Below, piece after piece: positions 18,668 through 28,053 of a DNA stretch of 64,000 nt. Position 1 is the first letter of the stretch. Every line of letters starts with the position of its first letter. This DNA is from CALINF01 sp039990395 (GTDB lineage Bacteria; Pseudomonadota; Gammaproteobacteria; Pseudomonadales; Halieaceae). The stretch is from the NCBI GenBank assembly GCA_039990395.1, contig JBDXFZ010000139.1, forward strand, positions 434,001 through 498,000, in the 5' to 3' direction. The notes beneath the pieces are model-generated. The model worked only from the letters and a program-made list of their open reading frames with translations, made no database searches and was not told where the DNA came from. The translations under genes and the position numbers were made by a program.

Positions 18668-19690
18668 TCAAGGGTACAGCATAACCTCGTCGTAGCGCGG
18701 TAGTGTCTGGAAGAGAAGCCCCGGATTTTCGCTGCCCTTACCTTGCAGGAAAGTGAGAGTGTTCTCGACACCCCCCGACAAAAAAGCCATTGCTGTCACC
18801 GGCCCTTTAAATGGGCCAGTGATCGGGCCTGTCAGGCTGTCGTAGTGGATCGGAATCACGCGTTGCGCGCCACTTACCTCAACGGTTTCACGCCAGTACC
18901 CCTGGCGATAGGGCTCGGTTTGTGAACCCAGGCCGCCGATCCCCAAGAAAATTGTATCTGCATCGAATCCCTGCAATACACCTTCAAGATAGCCCGCGCT
19001 GCCCACCACAATAAAGTTCCCCTTGGGGTGAGAGACATGTAGCACGTAGGCTTTACCCAGCTTGTATCCAAATACCGGCACAGGCGGTATCAATGGCTTG
19101 GAAATTTTGGGATCCGATAGAGCACGCTCGCGTACCTCAGGGTCGGCAAACTGAAAGTGCTGTGATTCGATCGGCGTGATAGTAAAGTCGCCGACCCTTA
19201 CGGGCGTGCGGTTTTCAAATACCCGTATCTGATTCTCTGGCAGTCCCCAACCCCGGGCAATATTGGCGGTGGACTCTGAGCCCATCAACATTGCGCCGGT
19301 TCTGCGCGCCACTTCTGGGGAATCCATGGCGTGATCATAATGTGAGTGCATCGGTATAACGGCGGCAAGCGCTGTCACTTTATTGGCCGCTAATCCCTCA
19401 GTTATTGCCTGCAGATCAGGACCTATTTTTCCGCCGGCTAAAGCCAATACGCCGGGGCGGCTGAACCAGCCATCGATCATCCATTGTGTGTCACCGTCAC
19501 TAAACAATAGTGTGGAGGTGCCGGTGTATCGCACGGTTAGCGCGCTCTCGTGCGGCGTGTTGGTTGAGGACATCACCCATGCGGGATCAACTGGAACGGG
19601 TTTGTAGGTATTGAGCGCGTAGGTTGCGAAAAGTGCGGCGATAAGCGCCAATATTCCAACGATAAGCAGGAGTACTTTAACTGTGCGCAT
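18668..19690 (-). CDS. metallo-beta-lactamase fold hydrolase, membrane-anchored
   Basis: This 340-residue protein has an N-terminal transmembrane or signal segment (residues 5-27) and then an MBL fold. The zinc motif is HSHYDHAMD (HxHxDH) near residue 117, with further ligand candidates in ESQHFQFAD and VIPIHYDSL. It resembles the lipid-metabolising MBL group (NAPE-PLD / UlaG-like). It lies 35 bases after the MFS carrier gene on the same strand. The substrate is unknown. Confidence 0.85.
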   Translation of the reverse strand: MRTVKVLLLIVGILALIAALFATYALNTYKPVPVDPAWVMSSTNTPHESALTVRYTGTSTLLFSDGDTQWMIDGWFSRPGVLALAGGKIGPDLQAITEGLAANKVTALAAVIPMHSHYDHAMDSPEVARRTGAMLMGSESTANIARGWGLPENQIRVFENRTPVRVGDFTITPIESQHFQFADPEVRERALSDPKISKPLIPPVPVFGYKLGKAYVLHVSHPKGNFIVVGSAGYLEGVLQGFDADTIFLGIGGLGSQTEPYRQGYWRETVEVSGAQRVIPIHYDSLTGPITGPFKGPVTAMAFLSGGVENTLTFLQGKGSENPGLLFQTLPRYDEVMLYP

Positions 19691-19725
19691 CTTTCAGGTT
19701 CCTATGATTATTGATGGGTGTGTAG

Positions 19726-20985
19726 CTACTCAAATTCGCGCTCTGAGCTTGCAAACGCAAGATAGAAAAGCAACCCGATGAACGTGACCCCGGCCGCGAT
19801 CTGAAATACCAATAGCCAGGAATTAGTGAGTTCAAGTATCGCGCCGGCCGCATAGACACCGATAATGCCCGGAATTGTAGCGAATGTGTTGGTGATGCCC
19901 ATCACTGTGCCGGCGTGCCGCGGTGCAACGTCCATATGATTGACTACAAATCCGCCAATGGCGAAGCTGCCCAGCGCATTGCCCACAGACATGATCGCTA
20001 TGGCCATCCACACGTTGGTGGAATAGCCGACAACCAATAGCGTGAGAGTCATGCTGCCTGCGCTGATGGATTGCATGATCTTACGTACTTTCCCCACTGG
20101 CATGCCGCCACGAATCATCTTATCGGCAATCGAGCCAGCCAGATTGTAAAAAACGAACGACACCAGGAATGGGACCATGGTGAACAGCCCAACGCTGGCG
20201 TAGTCGACTCCAAGGCCCTTGTTTATGTAGGTCGGTAGCCACGATAGCAGCAGATATAAAGACCAGTTGTTGCAAAAGTGCGCAACGATAATTGCCCAGA
20301 TAGCTTTGCTTTTAAGAAATGCCGAAATGGGCGGGGTAGGTGCATCTGAATCGGGTTTTTCATCCTGTGTAATGTGTTTGAGTTCAGTGTCGGTAATGAG
20401 CGGGTGGTGAGCAGGATCGTGGCTTACAGTAAGCTGCCAAAGCACAAACCAGGCAATCCCAATAGCGCCGAAGCCATAGAAGGCCCACTCCCACCCCCAC
20501 TTACTTACGATCAGGGGGGTTACGATGAGCGCAAACGCCGTACCGATTGGTATGCCGCTGTTGGTAAAGCCCATAGCCCGACCTCGCTCCGCGGTTGGTA
20601 GCCAGCGAACGAACAGACTGTAAATAGAAGGGTATGTTACGGCTTCGCCCATACCCATTAGGATGCGTGTGGCGATGAGCACCGCGATGCTCGTTGACGC
20701 TGCTAGTGGTGTCAGTATTGTGAACAAACTCCACAGCACCACGCCCCAGCCGAGTACGATCTTGCCCCCAAAGCGATCAGACAGGCGACCTCCAACCACC
20801 TGCAGCAGCAAGTAGCCAACAAAAAATGATGACAGTACCAGCCCCTGAGTTTGCGGAGACCAGCCATGGGTTTCCGCCATCGGAATGATTGCGACAGATA
20901 TGTTGACCCGGTCGATGTAGCAGATAAATACGGCAAGGGCAGACATGCCCACCAGCCAATAGCGCTGTTGAAATGATCGCAACAT
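19726..20985 (-). CDS. MFS transporter, anion:cation symporter (ACS) family
   Basis: This 419-residue carrier has twelve predicted helices. Features of the ACS family (organic anion carriers such as glucarate, hexuronate and phthalate permeases) are IDRVNISVAI in helix 1, GGRLSDRFGGK after helix 2, and RILMGMGEAVTYPS in helix 4 and its loop. It probably takes up an organic acid with protons or Na+. Its neighbours are the MBL hydrolase downstream and, across a 187-base gap, the acyl-CoA dehydrogenase group. Confidence 0.9.
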   Translation of the reverse strand: MLRSFQQRYWLVGMSALAVFICYIDRVNISVAIIPMAETHGWSPQTQGLVLSSFFVGYLLLQVVGGRLSDRFGGKIVLGWGVVLWSLFTILTPLAASTSIAVLIATRILMGMGEAVTYPSIYSLFVRWLPTAERGRAMGFTNSGIPIGTAFALIVTPLIVSKWGWEWAFYGFGAIGIAWFVLWQLTVSHDPAHHPLITDTELKHITQDEKPDSDAPTPPISAFLKSKAIWAIIVAHFCNNWSLYLLLSWLPTYINKGLGVDYASVGLFTMVPFLVSFVFYNLAGSIADKMIRGGMPVGKVRKIMQSISAGSMTLTLLVVGYSTNVWMAIAIMSVGNALGSFAIGGFVVNHMDVAPRHAGTVMGITNTFATIPGIIGVYAAGAILELTNSWLLVFQIAAGVTFIGLLFYLAFASSEREFE

Positions 20986-21172
20986 GAATCTTCTTGCCTC
21001 TTGATTATGATTATTGGGCGAAGATGGTAGGGAAGAGTCTAACCACTTGGCGGTATGTGTGATAGTGGCCGGGGTACTTGGATGCCTGGGGTTATCAGCA
21101 GATGTCCTCGTTCAGGCTATTCGGAGAAGGCTGATGCAAGATGCAGTGCTTCTATCATTGGTGACTTGATAA

Positions 21173-22003
21173 CTACTCGTCGGGATGCCGCTCTTCGTAG
21201 GCGTTGGCATAGGCAATTGCATCCGCGTTATCAATAAGTGTGCCATTGGCCAGCTCTGTTGTACGAGCACTGATCTCCAGCATTGCCTGCCCCAGCGCTG
21301 TTGCGCGAATCACCTGATCACCCGGCCGCAAGAGCCACTCGAGAATGTAAGTACCTGTATTCGATTGTTCCGAGGTAGGCCGAATGTATGCCGAGCGATG
21401 ACCGAAGGATCGCAAGCCTGTGCCCTCTGCCATTTCGGCGACCAATCGTTCTGCGCGACCCTTGTCTTGTGCCCAGCGCGCATCTTCATCCTCGCCAGTG
21501 CCGATACCAGTGACATAGTGAAACGCCATCGGTGCGTCACTTCTTGCAGCCAACCAGGCGCTGACAAACGCTACGGGGAAATCTACATGGATGCGAGTGT
21601 AAGTATCTGGATCCATACCAATGGAGGTGGTACCCAACCCCCACAGCACCGTGTTCACCTGCGGCAGAATCTCCTTGAGACCCGCATAGTCTGTAAAGTC
21701 GCTCTGGATATGAAGCACCAGCTTGTCGTCTTTAGCCGCAGCATCAATTCTGGGGGAGGTGCGGCGCGTTACTACGTGTACTGTATCTACGTCGCTGGAG
21801 TTCAATGCAGCTTTCAATAGTCCATCACCGACTGAGCCTGTGGCTCCAAATACCATGACTACTCGATTGGCCGCGAGATCCAGTTCGGGATTCTGTGCGG
21901 GTACCAACGTACCCATGGTCAGTGCGCCCCAAAGATTCACCGCGCCAATCAGCACGATCAGGCTGCCGATCAATATTTTCGCGAGTCGCTTTGCTAGTTT
22001 CAT
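21173..22003 (-). CDS. NAD(P)-binding, SDR-like protein with N-terminal membrane anchor
   Basis: This 276-residue protein has one N-terminal hydrophobic segment (residues 10-32), then a Rossmann fold beginning VVMVFGATGSVGDGLL, the atypical-SDR dinucleotide motif GxxGxxG. The family's later YxxxK dyad is not clear; HYVTGIG and AQDKGRAE lie in the corresponding region. It is related to NAD(P)-dependent epimerase/NmrA-type proteins, so it may be a sensor rather than an enzyme. It is 28 bases after the HIT gene in the acyl-CoA dehydrogenase operon. Confidence 0.75.
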   Translation of the reverse strand: MKLAKRLAKILIGSLIVLIGAVNLWGALTMGTLVPAQNPELDLAANRVVMVFGATGSVGDGLLKAALNSSDVDTVHVVTRRTSPRIDAAAKDDKLVLHIQSDFTDYAGLKEILPQVNTVLWGLGTTSIGMDPDTYTRIHVDFPVAFVSAWLAARSDAPMAFHYVTGIGTGEDEDARWAQDKGRAERLVAEMAEGTGLRSFGHRSAYIRPTSEQSNTGTYILEWLLRPGDQVIRATALGQAMLEISARTTELANGTLIDNADAIAYANAYEERHPDE

Positions 22004-22031
22004 TTTCGTCGTCCTGGGTGTGGTGGGACAT

Positions 22032-22463
22032 TCATTGGGTTATAGCTTCTGCGATCGCTTCTTGCAGCAATGCAGCGCGACCCTCCCTAACCTTCTCGGT
22101 ATATGGGCGGGCTGGACCAGTTTGCCAAACGGGACCAGGCCAGGCTTCATCGTCCTGATTGCGCGCAATAATGTGTATATGCAGCTGAGGTACCATATTG
22201 CCCAATGCAGCCACATTGATCTTGAATGCGCCGGTAAGATCCAGCAGCGACTGTGAGGCTATCGCGATCTCGTTATGTAACTTCATCGCATCCTGCCCGA
22301 TGACATCGTGAAACTCACGCAGACCATGCTGCCTTGGTACAAGTATAAGCCAGGGAAAACGTGCATCTTCCATCAGCAACACGCGACACAGCGACAGGTC
22401 GACAATATAAGTGGTGTCACGTTCCAGTGTCGGGTGCAGCTCAAACTCCTGCGTTTGGCTCAT
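22032..22463 (-). CDS. HIT family hydrolase
   Basis: This 143-residue histidine-triad protein has the motif PQLHIHIIAR near residue 100, the first two His of HxHxHx; the third position is Ile. HIT proteins hydrolyse nucleotide phosphoramidates and dinucleoside polyphosphates. It starts 10 bases after the second acyl-CoA dehydrogenase gene, so it belongs to that operon. HIT proteins are common passengers in such operons and may simply remove adenylate side products. Confidence 0.85.
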   Translation of the reverse strand: MSQTQEFELHPTLERDTTYIVDLSLCRVLLMEDARFPWLILVPRQHGLREFHDVIGQDAMKLHNEIAIASQSLLDLTGAFKINVAALGNMVPQLHIHIIARNQDDEAWPGPVWQTGPARPYTEKVREGRAALLQEAIAEAITQ

Positions 22464-22473
22464 AGGTGCTCCC

Positions 22474-23535
22474 TCATATTAGCCCCTGTATCCGGGCAGC
22501 GTGTTCACGCACCTGCTCGGGACTGCCCAGCAGTTGCCGGTTCGCTCCAATGCGTTTGAACCAGTAGTGCAGACCGAGTAAGTCGGTAAATCCCATGCCG
22601 CCGTGAACCTCAGTAGCGGTCTTGGCGATAGTCTGGCCAACTTCCGATAAATGTGCCTTTGCGTGGCAGGCCAGGAGTGTGGCTTCTTTAGGTACTGCGT
22701 CCATTGCATGTCCGGCGTACCACACCAGTGATCGACAAGGCTCAAGGTCCGCGGCCATATCTGCGCACAGATGCTTAACAGCCTGAAAGCTGCCTATCAC
22801 TCGATTGAACTGCTCTCGCTGCAAGGAGTAATCCACAGCCCGATCCAGCATAGCCTGAGCGGCCCCCAGAGTATCTGCTGCCTGCATAAGACGACCTGCG
22901 TCTAATGCGCGCTCATACACAGTTGAATCACTGCTTACCTTTTTGGCTTGTGCACTATCGAAAAGCAGCTCGCAGGTGGTGCGCGTTTTGTCGACAGTGG
23001 TGAGGGTGTTGCGCGTTACACCAGAAGCGTCTGCGCGAACCAGATAGATGCTCTTGTCTGCAGCTGCAACCAGATAACAGTCTGCATAACCGTCCAGTGC
23101 GAAAAGACACTTGCCTGATAAAGTATCGCCGTTTGTAGTGATGCCGGCATCAGCGCGCGCACCAATAGTCTCGCCAAACGCAATGCCAATTCTTAACTCG
23201 CCAGTGGCAATAGAGGCCAGCTCTTCTTCCATGCCTGCATCTATTAGTGGCAGCGCAGCCATGACTGCCGTCGTACTAAATGGCGCTGGAGTCACGTGGC
23301 GACCCAGCACTTCGGCAACAACAACAGCGTCGAGTAATCCGAGCCCGACTCCGCCTAAGTGTTCTGGAACAAGCAGCGCCGGTATACCCAGCTCCGTGAG
23401 CTCTGCCCATACAGCGCTGTCGGGTTCTTCACCCGCGGCGATGCCACGCACACGATCAAGCGGGACCTGCTCAGTGAGATAGCGATTCACGCTGTCTTGT
23501 AGCAGTATCTGCTCTTCTGATAGTCCGAATTCCAT
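22474..23535 (-). CDS. acyl-CoA dehydrogenase, small-subunit-like partner
   Basis: This 353-residue acyl-CoA dehydrogenase-fold protein is shorter than the usual 380-400. It has the FAD-binding C-terminal region (LSEVGQTIAKTATEVHGGMGFTD) and an N-terminal helical domain. The usual catalytic Glu position near the C-terminus is not evident. It directly abuts the 397-residue dehydrogenase (no gap). Adjacent unequal pairs of this kind form the heteromeric FadE enzymes that oxidise CoA esters of sterol or branched side chains in actinobacteria. I infer the same complex here. Confidence 0.9.
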   Translation of the reverse strand: MEFGLSEEQILLQDSVNRYLTEQVPLDRVRGIAAGEEPDSAVWAELTELGIPALLVPEHLGGVGLGLLDAVVVAEVLGRHVTPAPFSTTAVMAALPLIDAGMEEELASIATGELRIGIAFGETIGARADAGITTNGDTLSGKCLFALDGYADCYLVAAADKSIYLVRADASGVTRNTLTTVDKTRTTCELLFDSAQAKKVSSDSTVYERALDAGRLMQAADTLGAAQAMLDRAVDYSLQREQFNRVIGSFQAVKHLCADMAADLEPCRSLVWYAGHAMDAVPKEATLLACHAKAHLSEVGQTIAKTATEVHGGMGFTDLLGLHYWFKRIGANRQLLGSPEQVREHAARIQGLI

Positions 23536-24729
23536 TTAGCGTGCCCCCACTTTGGGTTCTTTGGGCATGCCCAGACCGCGCTCAGCAATAATGTTCTTCT
23601 GTATCTGCGATGTGCCTCCGCCAATGATCAATCCCAGATAGTACATATAGGAGTATTGCCAGGAACCACCATTGCGCACGTAGGGATTGTCTTCATAGGC
23701 CAGTCCTATTTCTCCCATCACATCTATTGCAAAGCCTTCGAGCTCGTGCCGCAGCTCGGTGCCTATCAGTTTTACAATCATTTTTGCCAGCTTCACGTCC
23801 TGATTCTTGTTGATGCGTGCCGACAGCAGGCGCATGTCGTGGTACTGCATGGCCAGTACGCGCCCCTGTAGCTTCATCAATCGATCGCGAAAGATTGGGT
23901 TATCGATCAGCTTCTCGCCGCTGATAGTTTCGCTCTGCATTAGCTGGATTACACCATTGAGTCTGGAGCGTGCGGCATCAGGCGGCGCGAGCGAACCACG
24001 CTCATGTCCCAAAATGGCATTGGCTACCATCCAGCCCTGTCCGCGCTCACCCACTATCTGATGCATGGGTACTCTCACATCGGTAAAGAAAACTTCGTTG
24101 AAATTGGCATTGCCAGTCATGTCTACCAGTGGGCGAATCTCGATTCCTGGTGTGTTCATATCAAATAGCAAGAACGAGATTCCCTGATGCTTGGGCGCCT
24201 CTGGTTCAGTGCGCACCAGGCAAAAAATCCAGTCGGCAATTTGTGCAGTACTCGTCCATATCTTCTGCCCGTTAATCACCCATTCATCACCGTCGAGCAC
24301 GGCCTTGGTAGATAGGGCTGCCAAATCACTGCCAGCTCCAGGCTCTGAATAGCCTTGACACCAAACCATTTCTCCGTGGATCGTAGCACTGACGAATTGC
24401 TGCTTCTGCTCTTGTGTGCCCATCTCCAGCAGTACTGGAACCAGCATGCTGATACCTTGTCCGCCTAGACCGGTGGAAACGCGCGCTGCGGAAAATTCTT
24501 CAGCGATAATTCTCGATTTAATGATGTCGGGCTCGGCACCAAAGCCACCGTATTGCTGAGGTATAGTGCGTGAATGATAGCCGTGCTCAATGAGAAGTCG
24601 TTGCCAAGCCAGCACAGCCTCACTACGCTGCTCTGACTTGGGCGGGGGTTGCAGATGCTTGTGTGTGGTTAAAAACTCGCGGACTTCGTCGCGAAACTGT
24701 GAGTACTTCGGTCCGTAGGAGAGATCCAC
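23536..24729 (-). CDS. acyl-CoA dehydrogenase, large-subunit-like partner
   Basis: This 397-residue FAD enzyme oxidises an acyl-CoA to the enoyl-CoA and passes electrons to ETF. Visible signatures are WCQGYSEPGAGSDLA with WVINGQKIWTS (flavin and substrate binding) and the C-terminal IIGGGTSQIQKNIIAER. It is the first gene of an operon with the second dehydrogenase, HIT and NAD-binding genes. No CoA ligase or hydratase is present nearby, so the substrate is open; the pair resembles the sterol-side-chain FadE type. Confidence 0.92.
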   Translation of the reverse strand: MDLSYGPKYSQFRDEVREFLTTHKHLQPPPKSEQRSEAVLAWQRLLIEHGYHSRTIPQQYGGFGAEPDIIKSRIIAEEFSAARVSTGLGGQGISMLVPVLLEMGTQEQKQQFVSATIHGEMVWCQGYSEPGAGSDLAALSTKAVLDGDEWVINGQKIWTSTAQIADWIFCLVRTEPEAPKHQGISFLLFDMNTPGIEIRPLVDMTGNANFNEVFFTDVRVPMHQIVGERGQGWMVANAILGHERGSLAPPDAARSRLNGVIQLMQSETISGEKLIDNPIFRDRLMKLQGRVLAMQYHDMRLLSARINKNQDVKLAKMIVKLIGTELRHELEGFAIDVMGEIGLAYEDNPYVRNGGSWQYSYMYYLGLIIGGGTSQIQKNIIAERGLGMPKEPKVGAR

Positions 24730-24820
24730 TGGTAGTATCCTGTACTAATGAGATGGTTTGATTCTACTCAATATACCAATGCTTGTGGAACAGCACTGAG
24801 AGAGCGAATGTGAAGAGCGA

Positions 24821-25798
24821 TTACAGCCACTTCTTTAGGTAGAACATGACTCCCAGTAAACCTGTGATGCCAAGGCAAATAGCAACAACGATCCAGAATG
24901 CCATATTGTCTTCCATACCGGGCATGCCGCCGACGTTGATACCCATTAATCCCGTGAAGAAGCCCAGTGGTAGAAAAAGAGCCGCCACAATAGTGAGTAC
25001 ATAGGTTCTTGCATTCATTTGCTCCGACAGCGCACTCATGAGCTCATCCTGTGTCATTGCAGCGCGCTCGCGCACTATGTCTATGTCTTCGATATAGCGA
25101 ACCAGCCGATCGGTGACTTCGCGCAGTCGCAGTGTATTGAGTTCATCCATCCACGTTAAGCGTTCGAGCGCCAGTCTGTTAACAGCCTCCCGCTGGGGAG
25201 ATAGAAACCGTCGTATGCCCAGGGATTGGTTCCGCAATAGCGCAAGTTCGTGACGCAATCCATGGGTATTGCCTGCTAGTACACTCTCTTCCAAGAGCAT
25301 CATGCTGTCTTCGAGGTTTGCCACGGTATCGGACATACGCTGTAACAGAAGATCATTCAAATCTACGATCCAGGCTGCAGCTGTAGTGGGTCCACTACCA
25401 CTTTCTAATTTCTCTACAATGTCTTGTACTGCCAGCAGATTGCGCCGGTGTGTGCTGACGATGAGTTTGCCGTTGGTCCATATGCGAATCGACACCATGT
25501 CCTCTGGATCTTGTCCTGGATTGAGATTGACGCCGCGCAACGCTAGAAGCAGGTTATCGCCGCGGCTGATAGCTCGCGGGCGCGTCTGGTCAGACAGCAG
25601 TGCTGTGCGTGCAATATCGTTCAAGCCACTGTGCTGCTCGATCCATTGGGCCGCGCGTGCCTGCTCAAAGTTCAAGTGAACCCAGAGTAAGCCCTGCTCT
25701 GGTGACCAGTTTTGTACGCCACTCCAGTCTACTTGAGAAGCACCGCCGCACCCATCGAGCAGTAGTGCCTGGGTCAATCCTCCGTTAGCATCACTCAT
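24821..25798 (-). CDS. ZntB/CorA-like metal transporter
   Basis: This 325-residue protein has a long cytoplasmic helical domain and two C-terminal transmembrane helices. The loop after the first helix is GLMGINVGGMPG; the GIN signature in place of CorA GMN is the ZntB mark. ZntB carries zinc across the inner membrane by a proton-linked mechanism. It is a pentamer in the family. The MscS-like gene follows upstream on the same strand after about 100 bases and may be independent. Confidence 0.9.
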   Translation of the reverse strand: MSDANGGLTQALLLDGCGGASQVDWSGVQNWSPEQGLLWVHLNFEQARAAQWIEQHSGLNDIARTALLSDQTRPRAISRGDNLLLALRGVNLNPGQDPEDMVSIRIWTNGKLIVSTHRRNLLAVQDIVEKLESGSGPTTAAAWIVDLNDLLLQRMSDTVANLEDSMMLLEESVLAGNTHGLRHELALLRNQSLGIRRFLSPQREAVNRLALERLTWMDELNTLRLREVTDRLVRYIEDIDIVRERAAMTQDELMSALSEQMNARTYVLTIVAALFLPLGFFTGLMGINVGGMPGMEDNMAFWIVVAICLGITGLLGVMFYLKKWL

Positions 25799-25900
25799 GA
25801 TGGTTCACTCGTTTTAATGTGTGCTGAAATCCTGTTGCCCGCTGCTGCGAGTGAGCGCAAACGTTGCAGTCGGTGACGAGTCGGCCTCATCGCAGTCAAT

Positions 25901-26758
25901 CTACTTTGACTCCACAATGGCGATGCTGCCGTCGACATGAATATCTCGCTGGGGAAAACTGATGACAATACCGTTTTCACTGAACAGCTTGTCGATGGCA
26001 AAGCGCAGATCACTCCTAACCATCCTCAGAGGTCGATCCGCCTGAAAGTTTACCCAAACCAATAGCTCGAATATCAGAGCGCTATCTCCGAAGTCTTCAA
26101 AGACCACTGCTTTTGGAGACGTAGTGAGAACGTAAGGGTTTTCGTCAGCAGCCTGTTCCAGTAATGCTGAGACCAGCTGTACGTCTGACCCATAGGCCAC
26201 CCCAACAATCACCGAGGTGCGCACGGTGGGATCGGTGAGTGTCCAGTTGGTGACAGTATTTTCAAGCAGGTAGCTGTTTGGTACCAGCATGTGCACGCCA
26301 TCCATTCGTCTAATGCGGGCCGAACGTGTATTGATGGCTTCTACGGTTCCGCGAACATCCCCCATCTCCAGAAAATCACCCAGCTTTATTGGTCGTTCCC
26401 ACATGAGAATCCAACCACTGATGAAGTTGTTAATGATGTTCTGGGCGCCAAAACCGACCCCAATAGCCACTGCACCAGAGACAAAAGCAAACGCCGTCAG
26501 CGGGACACTGAGCATGTCGAGTGTAATAAATGTGAGAACAATAAAGCCGACGATCAGCCAGGCTCTGGAGAGCATTTGAATCAGGTCTTGATTGACAATC
26601 TTCTTTCTCAGAGAGTTGCCGAGAAATCGCGCGCTCCATACTACAAAGAGTGACCCACCAAGCACGAGCAAAACAACGCCCACCACCTGACCAACTGTAA
26701 TACTGGTGTCAGCAAACTCTAGCAATGTGATGCCGAAAAACGTGTTCAGAGCGTCCAT
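25901..26758 (-). CDS. MscS-family mechanosensitive channel
   Basis: This protein of about 285 residues has three N-terminal membrane segments. The third resembles the MscS pore helix, with the Ala/Gly pattern AFVSGAVAIGVGFGAQNIINNFISG. The beta domain follows with RPIKLGDFLEMGDVRGTVEAI. It is an inner-membrane tension-gated channel for osmotic relief. A TTG at 26776 is in frame, but ATG 26758 is the better start. Confidence 0.92.
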   Translation of the reverse strand: MDALNTFFGITLLEFADTSITVGQVVGVVLLVLGGSLFVVWSARFLGNSLRKKIVNQDLIQMLSRAWLIVGFIVLTFITLDMLSVPLTAFAFVSGAVAIGVGFGAQNIINNFISGWILMWERPIKLGDFLEMGDVRGTVEAINTRSARIRRMDGVHMLVPNSYLLENTVTNWTLTDPTVRTSVIVGVAYGSDVQLVSALLEQAADENPYVLTTSPKAVVFEDFGDSALIFELLVWVNFQADRPLRMVRSDLRFAIDKLFSENGIVISFPQRDIHVDGSIAIVESK

Positions 26759-27011
26759 AATCAATGGTCTCGCCAAAGGTCATGCGTTGGTGTCACCGTC
26801 CCGTTAATCATACACGAATCGGTGAGGTACATGGATTGAGCATAGCGGTATTCATGCCCGAACCGCGCGCTATGCGTAACTCGTTCGCTGGAGGGGCACC
26901 AAATACTCGTTCAACTCTCTTGGGCTGTGCCGGCTAGTGGCGTGATCTGTTGTTTTACGCATGGCCTAAATACCGCTACTCTTGGAGTCTCGTCTGAAGG
27001 GAGTTTGAGCT

Positions 27012-27194
27012 GTGGATATTCAAGTGTCAGGGTTTCTTGGTTTTATAATATTGGTTGCTGATATCTGGGCGATCCTCAATATTGTGCAATCTAGCGCGTC
27101 CATGGGAAAGAAGTTGGTTTGGATACTGGTGGTTCTGTTGCTGCCGATAATAGGGTTGATCATCTGGTGGCTCGCAGGACCCCGAGGAAGGTAG
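27012..27194 (+). CDS. small PLDc_N-domain membrane protein
   Basis: This 60-residue protein consists of two transmembrane segments with the family end LLPIIGLIIWWLAGPRGR. It matches the N-terminal domain of cardiolipin-synthase-like phospholipase D proteins that occurs alone in many bacteria, with no catalytic HKD motif. Its function is unknown. The GTG start has GGGAG at 8 bases spacing. Confidence 0.85.
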   Translation: MDIQVSGFLGFIILVADIWAILNIVQSSASMGKKLVWILVVLLLPIIGLIIWWLAGPRGR

Positions 27195-27301
27195 AGGGAC
27201 CTTTTCTGAAAGCAGCGCGAACCTGATAGGTTCTATCAGTCCGTACACTTAAAGCCCTGTCCTACAAGCAAGGTCGCTGGTGGGGGAGTGCTTTTTCGCC
27301 C

Positions 27302-27853
27302 CTACATGGAGCCCTGCATGGCGCCCCACCAGTTGCTGCTACTCTGCGTTACGCCGTCCCACACTTGCTGGGCATCCGGTAGCTCGGGATTGCACACGGA
27401 CGTTAGCGTGTCCTCTGGTGTGGCCTGTGTTATCCCCAGTTCGGCGTATAGCGTATCAAGCTCATTGAGCGTTTCACATGCAGCATAGAGTTCGTAGCCG
27501 GTGTCGGCGATCAAAACGGCAACACCAATAAATGGAATCGATTCCGCGGGTATGGCGGCAATACTCTTAGCTGCGACGCGCTTTGTTCTGCTGGCCAAAC
27601 GATTGCCAAAGCGCCTGGTGGCTGCTTTGCGTTGCGCCACTTCAGATCGTTGCTTTTTGATAGTCGCGTTTTGAGAGGATATGCGACTTTGCAAAGCGCT
27701 AGAGGCCGTTCTTACACCCAGTGTACCGGCGAGCATGCCCGACACAGCGGTATTAAATGCGGTGTTGGTTAGCATCAGCGCATTTGTGGCTATGAGGCTG
27801 GAAAAGCATAGTGCTAATAGAAGACGCTTTGTAATAGTAGTGTAAGCGGACAT
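27302..27853 (-). CDS. conserved hypothetical membrane-associated protein
   Basis: This 183-residue product begins with a signal-like hydrophobic segment (residues 10-30). An Arg/Lys-rich helical region (residues 55-95, RKAATRRFGNRL) follows, then a second hydrophobic stretch IPFIGVAVLIADTGYELYAACETL, and a C-terminus with two cysteines in all. I recall similar marine gammaproteobacterial proteins, but none with a known function. The gene is isolated, flanked by gaps of 107 and 200 bases. Confidence 0.6.
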   Translation of the reverse strand: MSAYTTITKRLLLALCFSSLIATNALMLTNTAFNTAVSGMLAGTLGVRTASSALQSRISSQNATIKKQRSEVAQRKAATRRFGNRLASRTKRVAAKSIAAIPAESIPFIGVAVLIADTGYELYAACETLNELDTLYAELGITQATPEDTLTSVCNPELPDAQQVWDGVTQSSSNWWGAMQGSM

Positions 27854-28053
27854 GGCAACCTCAGTGAGCTGTTGGCAGGGCGGTATCGGATTAGTATAGA
27901 GAATACGAACTAGATTATTGCTATTGGTGAATGCTTTGAACTAGATTATCTAATCGACAATAGGCCTGAGAGAGTTTGGGTTGATAAGTCCCAATACCTG
28001 TTTCTCATATAGCCTGTCTTTCTGAATCAGCGTAACCATAGTCGGGAGCACTA

